Source: an uncultured Saprospiraceae bacterium (GTDB lineage Bacteria > Bacteroidota > Bacteroidia > Chitinophagales > Saprospiraceae). From it: a DNA stretch of 7,563 nucleotides. Within the stretch, counting starts at the first letter, position 1, and each line of letters opens with the position of its first letter. Where the stretch lies: the NCBI GenBank assembly GCA_937959095.1, contig CALGLY010000492.1:1-7563 (forward strand), read 5' to 3'. The position numbers were made by a program, and so were the translations under genes. The notes under the pieces are model-generated. The model was not told the DNA's origin. It ran no database searches and saw only the letters and a program-made list of their open reading frames with translations. This document shows, in pieces, positions 1 through 5,911 of the stretch.

Positions 1-616
1 CTAAGCTTACATACCTTATACTAGGAGGATTAAATAATTCTTCTGGAATACAACCTTGTAATAAATTGCTGCTCAAATTAATATCTTTCAAGCTCGCTGC
101 ATCTCCCAATTCTGGAGGAATGTGCCCCGTTATTTGATTAGTCCAAAGTTGAAGTCCAACGAGATTGTCTAAGTCTCCAAATTCTTTGGGTAATGGACCA
201 CTCAAAGTATTATCAAAGGCAATGAATTGTATTAGATTAGAAAGTAGACCAACTTCAATAGGAATAGAACCATAAAGTTGATTTTCTGCAAGGAAGAATA
301 TTTCTAATAGCGATAAATTACCAATTTCACTTGGTATAGTACCGTTTAACTGATTAGTTGCCAAGAAAAGTTGAGTTATTCTATTCGCGCTACAACTTAT
401 TCCATACCAAGTGTTCATATCCGTTCCTATGGGTGGTGTGGGATTGGCTACAAAAGTCGCTGCATCGGGCCAGTTTGTATTATCTATCCAATTATCACCA
501 TCGGTGCTGAGATAGAGTGCGCGTAAAGCTGTATAGTCATTAGGATGGTTACATTGTGCTTGTAAACTATTTAAGTAGCCTGACATAAAGAAAAGTAGAC
601 AGTAAAGCAATCGCAT
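1..616 (-). CDS. Secreted leucine-rich-repeat protein, N-terminal part (cut by window edge)
   Basis: Reading the minus strand from the ATG at 616-614 gives 205 codons without a stop, running off position 1, so the C-terminus is missing. Residues 1-20 (MRLLYCLLFF..LQA, likely cut before Q21) form a Sec signal peptide. Residues 22-80 resemble an LRR N-terminal cap: 'ALRALYLSTDGDNW' followed by 'TWYGISC', with Cys22 and Cys75 possibly paired. From about residue 83 there are five successive repeats of 24 residues of the plant-type pattern LxLxxNxLxGxIPxxLGxLxxL, for example NQLNGTIPSEIGNL and NQITGHIPPELGD. Such proteins are common in Bacteroidota as exported proteins, often ending in a sorting domain; that end is not visible here. 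The ligand is unknown. The next gene upstream on the same strand (MNT) is 143 bp away, so the two are probably transcribed separately. Confidence 0.85.
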   Translation of the reverse strand, partial: MRLLYCLLFFMSGYLNSLQAQCNHPNDYTALRALYLSTDGDNWIDNTNWPDAATFVANPTPPIGTDMNTWYGISCSANRITQLFLATNQLNGTIPSEIGNLSLLEIFFLAENQLYGSIPIEVGLLSNLIQFIAFDNTLSGPLPKEFGDLDNLVGLQLWTNQITGHIPPELGDAASLKDINLSSNLLQGCIPEELFNPPSIRYVSL

Positions 617-635
617 AATAATGAATGTTTTTTAA

Positions 636-681
636 CTAGAAAACAGGCTGTCTTAATGTGTTGGAATTGCATGTTTTCTAG
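636..681. repeat. Inverted repeat upstream of the LRR gene
   Basis: CTAGAAAACA at 636-645 is repeated as its exact reverse complement TGTTTTCTAG at 672-681, with a 26-nt spacer. It lies in the 143-bp gap between the MNT gene and the LRR gene, which run in the same direction. No T-tract follows the stem on the minus strand, so it is not a canonical intrinsic terminator. It could be an operator in the LRR leader or a weak transcript-end structure. The repeat is seen directly; the role is not known. Confidence 0.45.
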
Positions 682-759
682 AGTTATAGATATGAAAATT
701 TAATTTGGTTATTTACCAAGTTTCCTGATTGTAACGTTTTACGGAGATTATCGCCAAGT

Positions 760-1053
760 CTATCGGGCATAAATCAACTGTTTTTCGGTCTCTATTTTTG
801 ATAAAATATACTTAGAAACGCCTTTCGTAGAAACCAAATCTACGCTTTTGCCTAGCAGTTCTTCGAGTTCCAATTGCATCCGTACAAAGCGCAAGCCAAT
901 GTGTTGTGAGTAATCCAACTCCACCAAAATATCTACATCACTTTGAGGCGTAGCTTCTCCCCTTGCTTGCGAACCAAACAAATAGGCTTTCAAAACAGGT
1001 TGCTTTTTGAAATAGGTTTTGATGCTGTTAATTTGTGGCTTTGCCAATTTCAT
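760..1053 (-). CDS. MNT-type minimal nucleotidyltransferase (MntA-like antitoxin family)
   Basis: This complete 97-residue protein has the size of a minimal nucleotidyltransferase of the DNA polymerase beta superfamily. The active site is clear: GSQARGE at residues 27-33, then D39 and D41 in SDVDILVEL, which fits the GSx10DxD spacing of MntA-type antitoxins. A third acidic residue, D72, lies in GKSVDLVS. In characterised HEPN-MNT pairs the MNT protein adenylylates (AMPylates) the HEPN RNase toxin and so silences it; that is family knowledge, not shown here. The partner is normally an adjacent DUF86/HEPN gene, but none is visible on either side: the downstream gap of 143 bp is too short and the upstream gene is a divergent xisI. 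The protein is therefore an orphan MNT, a solitary remnant, or acts on a partner elsewhere. The motif is intact, so it may still be active. Confidence 0.85.
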   Translation of the reverse strand: MKLAKPQINSIKTYFKKQPVLKAYLFGSQARGEATPQSDVDILVELDYSQHIGLRFVRMQLELEELLGKSVDLVSTKGVSKYILSKIETEKQLIYAR

Positions 1054-1167
1054 ATCTACTTTTTATGCAAGTTAAGGGTTTGTGTTCGGAAAAACAAGGT
1101 GCTTGGAGTCTTCCGAAAATACACTACTGCGCGATGACGACCAGCAGTTTTAGGAAAACGAGCGATA

Positions 1168-1200
1168 TATTGCATCGGAACACAAAAGTCCGTATTTTTG
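1168..1200 (+). promoter_or_regulatory. Candidate Bacteroidota-type promoter of the xisI pair
   Basis: TATTTTTG at 1193-1200 matches the Bacteroidota -7 consensus TAnnTTTG. Twenty bases upstream, TATTG at 1168-1172 gives a partial match to the -33 TTTG/TTG element. Transcription would start shortly downstream and leave a leader of about 35-40 bases before the xisI ATG at 1245. This is a pattern match only; no start site is known. Confidence 0.4.
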
Positions 1201-1207
1201 AAATACG
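1191..1207. repeat. Perfect 17-bp palindrome over the xisI -7 element
   Basis: CGTATTT at 1191-1197 and AAATACG at 1201-1207 form perfect 7-bp arms around TTG. The palindrome covers the candidate -7 box (1193-1200), about 38 bp before the xisI start. A symmetric site in this position would suit a dimeric repressor, possibly for autoregulation, but no regulator is identified and chance symmetry is possible. Confidence 0.45.
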
Positions 1208-1244
1208 ATGGTATCTACAATATTGAGGCGGAAAATATAGAACA

Positions 1245-1510
1245 ATGGATAACATGCAATTGAAAATTAAACGATACCAAAAAGTGCTGGCGAATTATGT
1301 CACGCAATTGGCGGAGGAGTACAATAATTCATTAGGAAGCAGTAAGACCTATCAAGCGGTTACTGATATGGTCAATAACCGTTTTTTATTGATGAATGTG
1401 GGATGGTACAAAGGTAAGTTTCGTTATCATGTGTTGTTCCATTTAGAAATTCATCCTGAAACGGGCAATATTTGGGTACAACAAAACTACACCGAAATCT
1501 TATTAGATAT
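1245..1510 (+). pseudogene. xisI: xisI-family gene, copy 1, 5' part (interrupted by an insertion sequence)
   Basis: These 266 bases encode the first 88 residues plus two bases of the next codon of a XisI-family protein (fdxN-element excision controlling factor family). Recognisable family signatures are the N-terminal helix KRYQKVLANYVTQLAEEY, then 'MNVGWYKGKFRYHVLFHLEI' at about residues 50-69, then 'GNIWVQQNYTE' (family GKIWIQ..TE). The reading frame enters the insertion sequence at 1511. Joining base 1510 to base 2929 restores a 120-residue protein with an in-frame TAA at 3023-3025, a normal family length. In Anabaena, XisI acts with XisH and the recombinase XisF in fdxN-element excision. 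Here no xisH lies upstream; the 191-bp gap to the divergent MNT gene is too small. M4 at 1254 is an alternative start. Confidence 0.85.
1502..1510. repeat. Target site duplication, left copy
   Basis: ATTAGATAT directly precedes the left inverted repeat of the insertion sequence and is repeated exactly at 2920-2928. A 9-bp duplication fits the range known for the IS4 group. It lies within codons 86-89 of the interrupted xisI. Confidence 0.9.
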
Positions 1511-1527
1511 CAGCAATTTCTCATGTA
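1511..1527 (+). repeat. Left terminal inverted repeat of the insertion sequence
   Basis: These 17 bp, CAGCAATTTCTCATGTA, are perfectly complementary to 2903-2919. An imperfect extension reaches about position 1539. Confidence 0.9.
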
Positions 1528-1571
1528 AAGAATACACGTTAGAAACGGTAAAAAAGAGCGAACTTTGTGAA

Positions 1572-2885
1572 ATGCGAAAGAGTTATTCACAAAAGCAGTC
1601 TGAAATCAACTACGATAAGTTGGTTAAAGAATTAGGCTTAGACTTTGGTCAAATAGTTGATCATCGAGCGCCAAATGTAGTATATAAATTACGGGATATA
1701 TTGATGAGTGGCTATGCGATGTTTCACTTAAAGTATTCTTCTTTACTAAGTTTTGAAGAACAAAGTGAGACAGAGCGTCAAAATTTATCGTTGCTTTATG
1801 GAATAGAGCGGATAAGTTCGGATGCCCAATTTCGTCGGATATTAGACGATGTGAATCCATCAGATTTACAATCGCTATTTCCTAAACGCTTTGAACAATT
1901 AGATTCTATCGGGAAGTTGAGGGATTATCGCTTCCTAAAAAAATATATGCTAGTGAGTATAGATGGTGTACACTATTTTGAATCCAAATGTGTAAGCTGT
2001 AAACACTGTTGCACCCGTCACCACAGAGATGGAACGGTATCTTATCATCATTCGATGCTAGGAGCGACCTTGATTCATCCCGACCAAAAAGAAGTGTTCA
2101 GTTTAGGCGGGCAGGCGATTGAGAAACAAGACGGGAACAGCAAAAACGACTGTGAATTAAATGCGTCTAAACGGCTACAAACTCAACTATATAAGGATTA
2201 TGAAGGGCAGCCTTTCATAATAGTTGAAGATGCACTTTATGCGAATGGACCACACATCAAACAGATACAATCGAATGGATGGGATTTTGTTTTAAATGTG
2301 AAACCTGGTTCTCATTCCGCTTTATTCAAGCATTTTGAAGCCAGAAAGAAAAGGGGACAAGTCAAAACACAGGTCATTGAAGAACAGACCAACAAGGGGG
2401 AGGTCAAGCACTCTTTTTACTGGATGAATAATGTTCCGCTAAATGAATCGGCTGGAGTACGTGTGAATTTTCTGTATTATGAAGAGCAACTGCCCAATGG
2501 GAAAATCAAAGTATTCTCTTGGATTACTTCTCTGTACTTGAGAACAAGCAGAGTTTGGGATATTATGAGAGCAGGAAGAGCGAGGTGGAAAATTGAAAAT
2601 GAACAATTCAACACGCTTAAAAATCAGGGGTATCATTTTGAACATAACTATGGACATGGGTATAATCATTTATCTTATGTCCTTGCTCTTTTGATGCTCC
2701 TTGCATTTTTGATTGACCAAATGGTGCAAAGTATGGATAAACAATTTCAAAAAGTGGCTACTCTTGTTAAAGCAAAAACTAGACTCTGGGAGAAAATGAG
2801 AGCCATTTATTTTTCACATCTTGTCCATTCTTTTGAACAACTTTTTCTGAAAATTGAGCTCGCTTTTGTTCCGAAAATCGAATAA
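1572..2885 (+). CDS. DDE transposase of the insertion sequence (IS4-like)
   Basis: The open frame runs from the xisI ATG at 1245 (546 codons). The first 88 codons are XisI and the next 21 are the IS left end, so the native start is most likely the ATG at 1572, giving 437 residues. Numbered in the 546-residue frame, the DDE triad is D240 (LVSIDGVHYF), D329 (IIVEDALYANGPH) and E451 (RARWKIENEQFN). After the first Asp comes a Cys/His cluster, CVSCKHC..RHH, at 249-260, and then the family-typical QDGNSKNDCELNASKR at 295-310. The YHFEHNYGHG block and hydrophobic LALLMLLAFLIDQ after the Glu are also typical of this transposase group. No frameshift or internal stop is seen, so the enzyme looks intact. 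Expression could come from an IS promoter or by read-through from xisI, in which case a XisI-transposase fusion protein could be made. Confidence 0.9.
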   Translation: MRKSYSQKQSEINYDKLVKELGLDFGQIVDHRAPNVVYKLRDILMSGYAMFHLKYSSLLSFEEQSETERQNLSLLYGIERISSDAQFRRILDDVNPSDLQSLFPKRFEQLDSIGKLRDYRFLKKYMLVSIDGVHYFESKCVSCKHCCTRHHRDGTVSYHHSMLGATLIHPDQKEVFSLGGQAIEKQDGNSKNDCELNASKRLQTQLYKDYEGQPFIIVEDALYANGPHIKQIQSNGWDFVLNVKPGSHSALFKHFEARKKRGQVKTQVIEEQTNKGEVKHSFYWMNNVPLNESAGVRVNFLYYEEQLPNGKIKVFSWITSLYLRTSRVWDIMRAGRARWKIENEQFNTLKNQGYHFEHNYGHGYNHLSYVLALLMLLAFLIDQMVQSMDKQFQKVATLVKAKTRLWEKMRAIYFSHLVHSFEQLFLKIELAFVPKIE

Positions 2886-2902
2886 CTACTACGTATACAC
2901 TC

Positions 2903-2919
2903 TACATGAGAAATTGCTG
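2903..2919 (-). repeat. Right terminal inverted repeat of the insertion sequence
   Basis: TACATGAGAAATTGCTG is the exact reverse complement of 1511-1527 and marks the right end of the element. Confidence 0.9.
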
Positions 2920-2928
2920 ATTAGATAT
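2920..2928. repeat. Target site duplication, right copy
   Basis: ATTAGATAT, identical to 1502-1510, directly follows the right inverted repeat. The xisI reading frame resumes at 2929. Confidence 0.9.
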
Positions 2929-3025
2929 TGAACTCGAAAAATTTGCTGGCATACCCAAGGAACATCTTGTAATTGGTTTTTTACCCACCTCTATGCGAGA
3001 ACATTCAGAGTATGCAGTAGCTTAA
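2929..3025 (+). pseudogene. xisI: xisI-family gene, copy 1, 3' part
   Basis: When joined to 1510, this 97-base piece encodes the missing C-terminus, ELEKFAGIPKEHLVIGF then PTSMREHSEYAVA, ending in TAA at 3023-3025. The GIPKEHLVIGF block corresponds to the GVPKxDIVLGF motif and EYAVA to the conserved end of XisI proteins. No stop or frameshift appears in the reconstructed gene, so the insertion is the only visible lesion. The stop lies 4 bp before the ATG of a second xisI copy, which indicates one operon. Confidence 0.85.
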
Positions 3026-3029
3026 TACA

Positions 3030-3365
3030 ATGACAAAAACAGCAACCTACAGCAACATCCTCTCCGATTTCGTCCTAGAAATAGAAAAAAAATACGAAGC
3101 TGCCGATGATGGATTCACTACTTCTGCGCTGATAGATTCGGTGCGTCATCACTATCAATCTATCGTGCATGGATTTCGGGAGCATAAGCGATTTTATACT
3201 GTGCAATTCCATTTTGAAATCATAGAAGGAAAAATCTGAATTCAACGTGATATTACCGACACTGTAGTGAGTGAAGAATTGGTGAAACATGGTATTCCTA
3301 GTGAAGATGTTGTGTTGGCGTATAAGCCTGAAAGTTCGCGCTATTGGAGTGGGTATGGTGAAGTC
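3030..3365 (+). pseudogene. xisI: xisI-family gene, copy 2, with premature stop
   Basis: A second XisI-family frame starts 4 bp after copy 1. It has the same plan: N-terminal helix (YSNILSDFVLEIEKKYE), HHYQSIVHGF, then VQFHFEIIEGKI, then a TGA at 3237-3239 exactly where the family GKIWIQ motif has Trp. Reading through in the same frame gives IQRDITDTVVSEELVKHGIP, then SEDVVLAYKP and ending near SGYGEV, a full-length family protein of about 112 residues. The simplest reading is a TGG-to-TGA nonsense mutation. Past GYGEV the frame stays open to TAG at 3495-3497 with no family resemblance, so the original stop may also be lost. The copies are clearly diverged paralogues, not a recent duplication. 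A sequencing error at 3239 is the main alternative. Recoding is unlikely, since neighbouring genes use TGG for Trp. Confidence 0.8.
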
Positions 3366-3559
3366 ACTTTTTATATTTCGCGGTCTATACGGTGTGACCA
3401 AACTTATTCTAAGCAGGTGTCTTTAATCTACATTTTTAATGACGGTCTCTTTTTCTGTCACTCAGCGTTAAAGTTTGCTTCAATAACGAAAAAATAGCCC
3501 CGGTCAAAAGTGTTGATTATTTATATTCACCGACTTATACTATTTTTACCCATAGAAAA

Positions 3560-4819
3560 ATGAACATAATGGCGGAAAAAAAATCAACAGCTCGAAAGCT
3601 AGTAGGCTCTCCAGCGCAGAGTTTTATAAAATTTATTCTTTTTATTTCCATCTTCGTAATAGGCATGCTGATGCTGATGCGTCTCTTTGGTGGTGGCGGT
3701 TTCGATTTGGGTTTTGGGAAAAAGAAGGCGAAATACACCAATATTCCAGAGGAGTTCCAATTGAATTATAAACCGGTCGATTTCAAAGGCGAAATTGACC
3801 TGGAAAATGCAATGGCTATTCTGACTTACCCAGAGCGATATCAGCGAGAATTTAATGATTTGGTGTATGCCTTTAATATGTCGCTTGTCGATCATACTAC
3901 GGAGCGAATGGGGCTTGCTGATAGCTTACGAATGGCTGCTCGATTGGAATATGAAAAGCAGCATCCGAGCATACAGGATATGTATTATCGGGATTTCATT
4001 ACCTTACAAGATTCTACGGCACGAGGCTATAAATCGTGGTATGGCACTGAGATAACCGATGCAGTGGAAGCTATGAATGAGGTCTCTTCCAAATATACCT
4101 GCTTTATGTTGAATGCCGTGCTCTATGCCGTACTAGATACACAAGGTGGGCGCATGGCAGGGAAAGGTGCGAATGTGGAAACTCCCTGCGGTGTCGCTAT
4201 GACGGAAGGCTTACGTCCTACGATAAAACGGATGCAGGAAATGGCTGCAATAGAAGATTTTTCGCGCTCGAAAGGACTTATTCATCAGCGGGTGGAAAAC
4301 TCTATTGCGGAACTCGCCACACGAGAGATTAAAGATACCAAAGCAATTTCAAGGAATTTGCAGACTAAAATATGGGGTTTTTCGGTTTCGGAAACAGCAA
4401 TAGAGGTCTCTGCGGTGAGTTATATAAAGGTAGGTTTTGACTTGAATAAAATGTTTGATCTCGCGGTGGATAAGCAGAGTCGATTTGTAGTTGTGACCTT
4501 GCCAGAACCACAAATCTTATCGAATGAAGTCTATCCGCGTTACGATAAATTGAGCGTGGGTTGGTTGAGTAAATTGAACCCAGACGACCTCAATAAAGAT
4601 ATGAAACTTCTGGCAGATGCCTTTATGAACGATGCCCGCAAAAGCGATGTCTTTGATAATGCAAAGCAGGAAGCAGGACAATTAATGAATACAATGCTTG
4701 GTCCACTAGTCGCTTCTTTGGGGAGTAATTATCGACTAAAAGTACAATTTAAAAATAACGGAGATAGAGAGATAGGAATAGGTGGTGAGGAGCGAGATGT
4801 AGACCGTTATGATAATTAG
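3560..4819 (+). CDS. Membrane-anchored DUF4230-like protein
   Basis: The 419-residue protein begins with a short basic cytoplasmic stretch (KKSTARK) and one transmembrane helix at about residues 22-43 (FIKFILFISIFVIGMLMLMR), followed by a Gly-rich linker, GGGGFDLGFG. The remainder should therefore lie outside the inner membrane. Residues ~240-397 resemble DUF4230: an ...KIWGFSVSETAIEVSAVSYI segment, VGFDLNKM, the VVTLPEPQILS strand, a helical ADAFMNDAR..A..EA region and a closing YRLKVQF strand. The middle part (~80-235) is not one I recognise; it is largely helical, with Cys181 and Cys210. The ATG at 3560 has no Shine-Dalgarno sequence, which is usual in Bacteroidota; the ATG at 3569 is an equal alternative. 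DUF4230 has no established biochemical function. The gene stands alone after the xisI remnant and converges on the next gene. Confidence 0.75.
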   Translation: MNIMAEKKSTARKLVGSPAQSFIKFILFISIFVIGMLMLMRLFGGGGFDLGFGKKKAKYTNIPEEFQLNYKPVDFKGEIDLENAMAILTYPERYQREFNDLVYAFNMSLVDHTTERMGLADSLRMAARLEYEKQHPSIQDMYYRDFITLQDSTARGYKSWYGTEITDAVEAMNEVSSKYTCFMLNAVLYAVLDTQGGRMAGKGANVETPCGVAMTEGLRPTIKRMQEMAAIEDFSRSKGLIHQRVENSIAELATREIKDTKAISRNLQTKIWGFSVSETAIEVSAVSYIKVGFDLNKMFDLAVDKQSRFVVVTLPEPQILSNEVYPRYDKLSVGWLSKLNPDDLNKDMKLLADAFMNDARKSDVFDNAKQEAGQLMNTMLGPLVASLGSNYRLKVQFKNNGDREIGIGGEERDVDRYDN

Positions 4820-4848
4820 ACAATTTATTCTTATACATCGCCTTAAGT

Positions 4849-4910
4849 ATTTTGTGGTATTTATTTCGGAAAAAGATGCTTTAAAATTACCGAAATAAAT
4901 ACCACAAAAT
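4849..4910. repeat. 62-bp stem-loop with perfect 21-bp arms between convergent genes
   Basis: The left arm 4849-4869 (beginning ATTTTGTGGTA, ending TTTCGG) and the right arm 4890-4910 (beginning CCGAAATAAA) are perfect reverse complements around a 20-nt A/T-rich loop. It lies 29 bp after the stop of the DUF4230 gene and 41 bp past the 3' end of the opposing gene, a position expected of a shared bidirectional terminator. However, the outer ends read ATTTT...AAAAT and no T-tract follows on either strand, unlike a canonical intrinsic terminator. A small palindromic repeat element is the alternative. The structure is certain; the role is inferred. Confidence 0.7.
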
Positions 4911-4951
4911 TCCCTTATCTCAAGAATGAACATTTATTAATTTATCATTCC

Positions 4952-5806
4952 TTAGTCTTTCTTACAGCAAGCAGGCGTTGGTGTACAACAACTTGAAGAT
5001 TTCAATAGATACTTCAAAGTGAAGGCTACAGAGGTATAGTCCGTGCCTTTTACACTTGCTCCTACGAATTCGCGCAAGCCTAATCCTTTCCGTATATCCA
5101 TACCCAATTCTACGCGCTTGAAAAAACTAATGCCAAAACCTGCTTTCAGGAAGATGCGCTGATGAAAACCAGCTTTACCATCATAGTATGCATCTAATAC
5201 TGATTCTTCTTGTGTCCATTCATTGAGGTTTTGCATAGCCGTAGTGAAGCCTGAACTTCTTATGCTAATATCTTCCACAGTTGCAGTAGTCGAGCCATGT
5301 ACATTGATATGATTTCCGAAGGAATAGCCCAAATTACCACCTGCACCACCATAGAAGCGAAGCGGGCCAAGCTTAGCCGTTTTCATCAAAGCACTCTCTA
5401 TTGCTAGTTCATGTCCATAGCCATAAAAAGAAAGAAAATTTGAATTGCCAGATTCATCCAATTGATAATACGTAGCACCATCTACTCTATTAAAAATACC
5501 AAGTGCGGATAGTTGCAATTCTGCATTTCGCATGAAAGTAGGTGCTAAAACCAAATCGAAGCGCACATGCGGATTTTCGCAAGTACCAGTATAAAAATCA
5601 AGTGTACCATCAGAAAATGCACTAATATCTGGTGCTCCTTTTGCTGTACTAAGGAGGTATTCGTGACTTATTTCAGAGAGCATATCTTGTTCCATACCTG
5701 CCGAAATGCCCCATTTGGTGACTTGCATTCCGAAGAGGTGTTTTTGAGCGAAGGTGTTCCCTACTGCCAATAGTATGACCAATAGCGATAGTGTGAGTTG
5801 TCTCAT
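4952..5806 (-). CDS. Exported protein, probable outer-membrane beta-barrel, with Cys-rich tail
   Basis: The 284-residue product opens with a clear Sec signal peptide, MRQLTLSLLVILLAVGNTFA, probably cut before Q21. The body has alternating aromatic and glycine-rich strands, for example LRFYGGAGGNLGYSFGN at 149-165, RIFLKAGFGISFFKRVELGM at 217-236 and TSVAFTLKYLL at 258-268, as in small outer-membrane barrels of Bacteroidota. I do not recognise a named family. The C-terminus is unusual: after the last strand comes SSSCCTPTPACCKKD, a CC-x5-CC arrangement (Cys273, 274, 280, 281) that might form disulfides or bind metal; Cys76 is the only other Cys. The gene lies 135 bp downstream of the carboxylase gene on the same strand, with palindromes in between, so it probably has its own promoter. 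It converges on the DUF4230 gene. Confidence 0.7.
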   Translation of the reverse strand: MRQLTLSLLVILLAVGNTFAQKHLFGMQVTKWGISAGMEQDMLSEISHEYLLSTAKGAPDISAFSDGTLDFYTGTCENPHVRFDLVLAPTFMRNAELQLSALGIFNRVDGATYYQLDESGNSNFLSFYGYGHELAIESALMKTAKLGPLRFYGGAGGNLGYSFGNHINVHGSTTATVEDISIRSSGFTTAMQNLNEWTQEESVLDAYYDGKAGFHQRIFLKAGFGISFFKRVELGMDIRKGLGLREFVGASVKGTDYTSVAFTLKYLLKSSSCCTPTPACCKKD

Positions 5807-5873
5807 TGTCTTTTTATTTCGTGAACAATACTTCTTTAACGAATAAATAAGAGGCAGCGCGCATAAATTGAAA

Positions 5874-5893
5874 AATTTAACTTGTGTTAAATT
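5874..5893 (-). terminator. Possible AT-rich terminator after the carboxylase gene
   Basis: AATTTAAC (5874-5881) and GTTAAATT (5886-5893) are perfect 8-bp arms around a 4-base loop. On the minus strand the hairpin is followed by TTTC and lies about 50 bp past the carboxylase stop, so it could end that transcript. The stem has only one G-C pair, which makes it weak; a regulator site in the leader of the downstream gene is equally possible. Confidence 0.4.
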
Positions 5894-5911
5894 GACTAAA
5901 TAGGATACACT

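Larger units (their letters stand above)
1511..2919 (+). mobile_element. Complete insertion sequence, 1409 bp, inserted in xisI
   Basis: The element starts with CAGCAATTTCTCATGTA (1511-1527) and ends with its exact reverse complement (2903-2919), giving perfect 17-bp terminal inverted repeats. Similarity continues imperfectly for about 12 further bases (8 matches). Flanking 9-bp direct repeats (ATTAGATAT) mark the insertion. It carries a single transposase gene whose likely own start is 61 bp from the left end and whose stop is 34 bp from the right end, a compact layout typical of an autonomous IS. Identical duplications and inverted repeats and an intact transposase suggest a fairly recent, possibly still mobile insertion. 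The exact family was not determined; the DDE transposase and 9-bp duplication point to the IS4 superfamily or an ISNCY-type group. Confidence 0.92.

Noticed and set aside
636..681. Intrinsic terminator for the MNT gene
   Set aside because: There is a 10-bp stem, but the minus-strand sequence after it is not T-rich and the 26-nt loop is long. It is kept only as an inverted repeat.
1079..1186. 9-bp inverted repeat TTTGTGTTC / GAACACAAA, 90 bp apart, as ends of a small mobile element
   Set aside because: Arms are short, similarity stops at once on both sides, and no target duplication flanks them. This is compatible with chance in a gap of this size.
1054..1244. xisH remnant upstream of xisI
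   Set aside because: Only short open frames exist here, none with recognisable XisH motifs, and 191 bp is too little for the gene.
1111..2878. Direct repeat TTCCGAAAAT at 1111-1120 and 2869-2878 as the insertion-sequence boundaries
   Set aside because: The copies lie inside the transposase gene and in the xisI leader. The real ends are fixed by the 17-bp inverted repeats and the ATTAGATAT duplication.
3237..3239. TGA read as tryptophan (alternative code) or selenocysteine in the second xisI copy
   Set aside because: Family alignment puts Trp here, but neighbouring genes use TGG for Trp, only this one frame has an internal TGA, and the adjacent xisI is also a pseudogene. A nonsense mutation is simpler.
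3366..3497. Continuation of the second xisI frame to TAG at 3495 as a genuine protein extension
   Set aside because: The sequence after GYGEV shows no family resemblance and the XisI fold is already complete, so it is most likely read-through into non-coding DNA.
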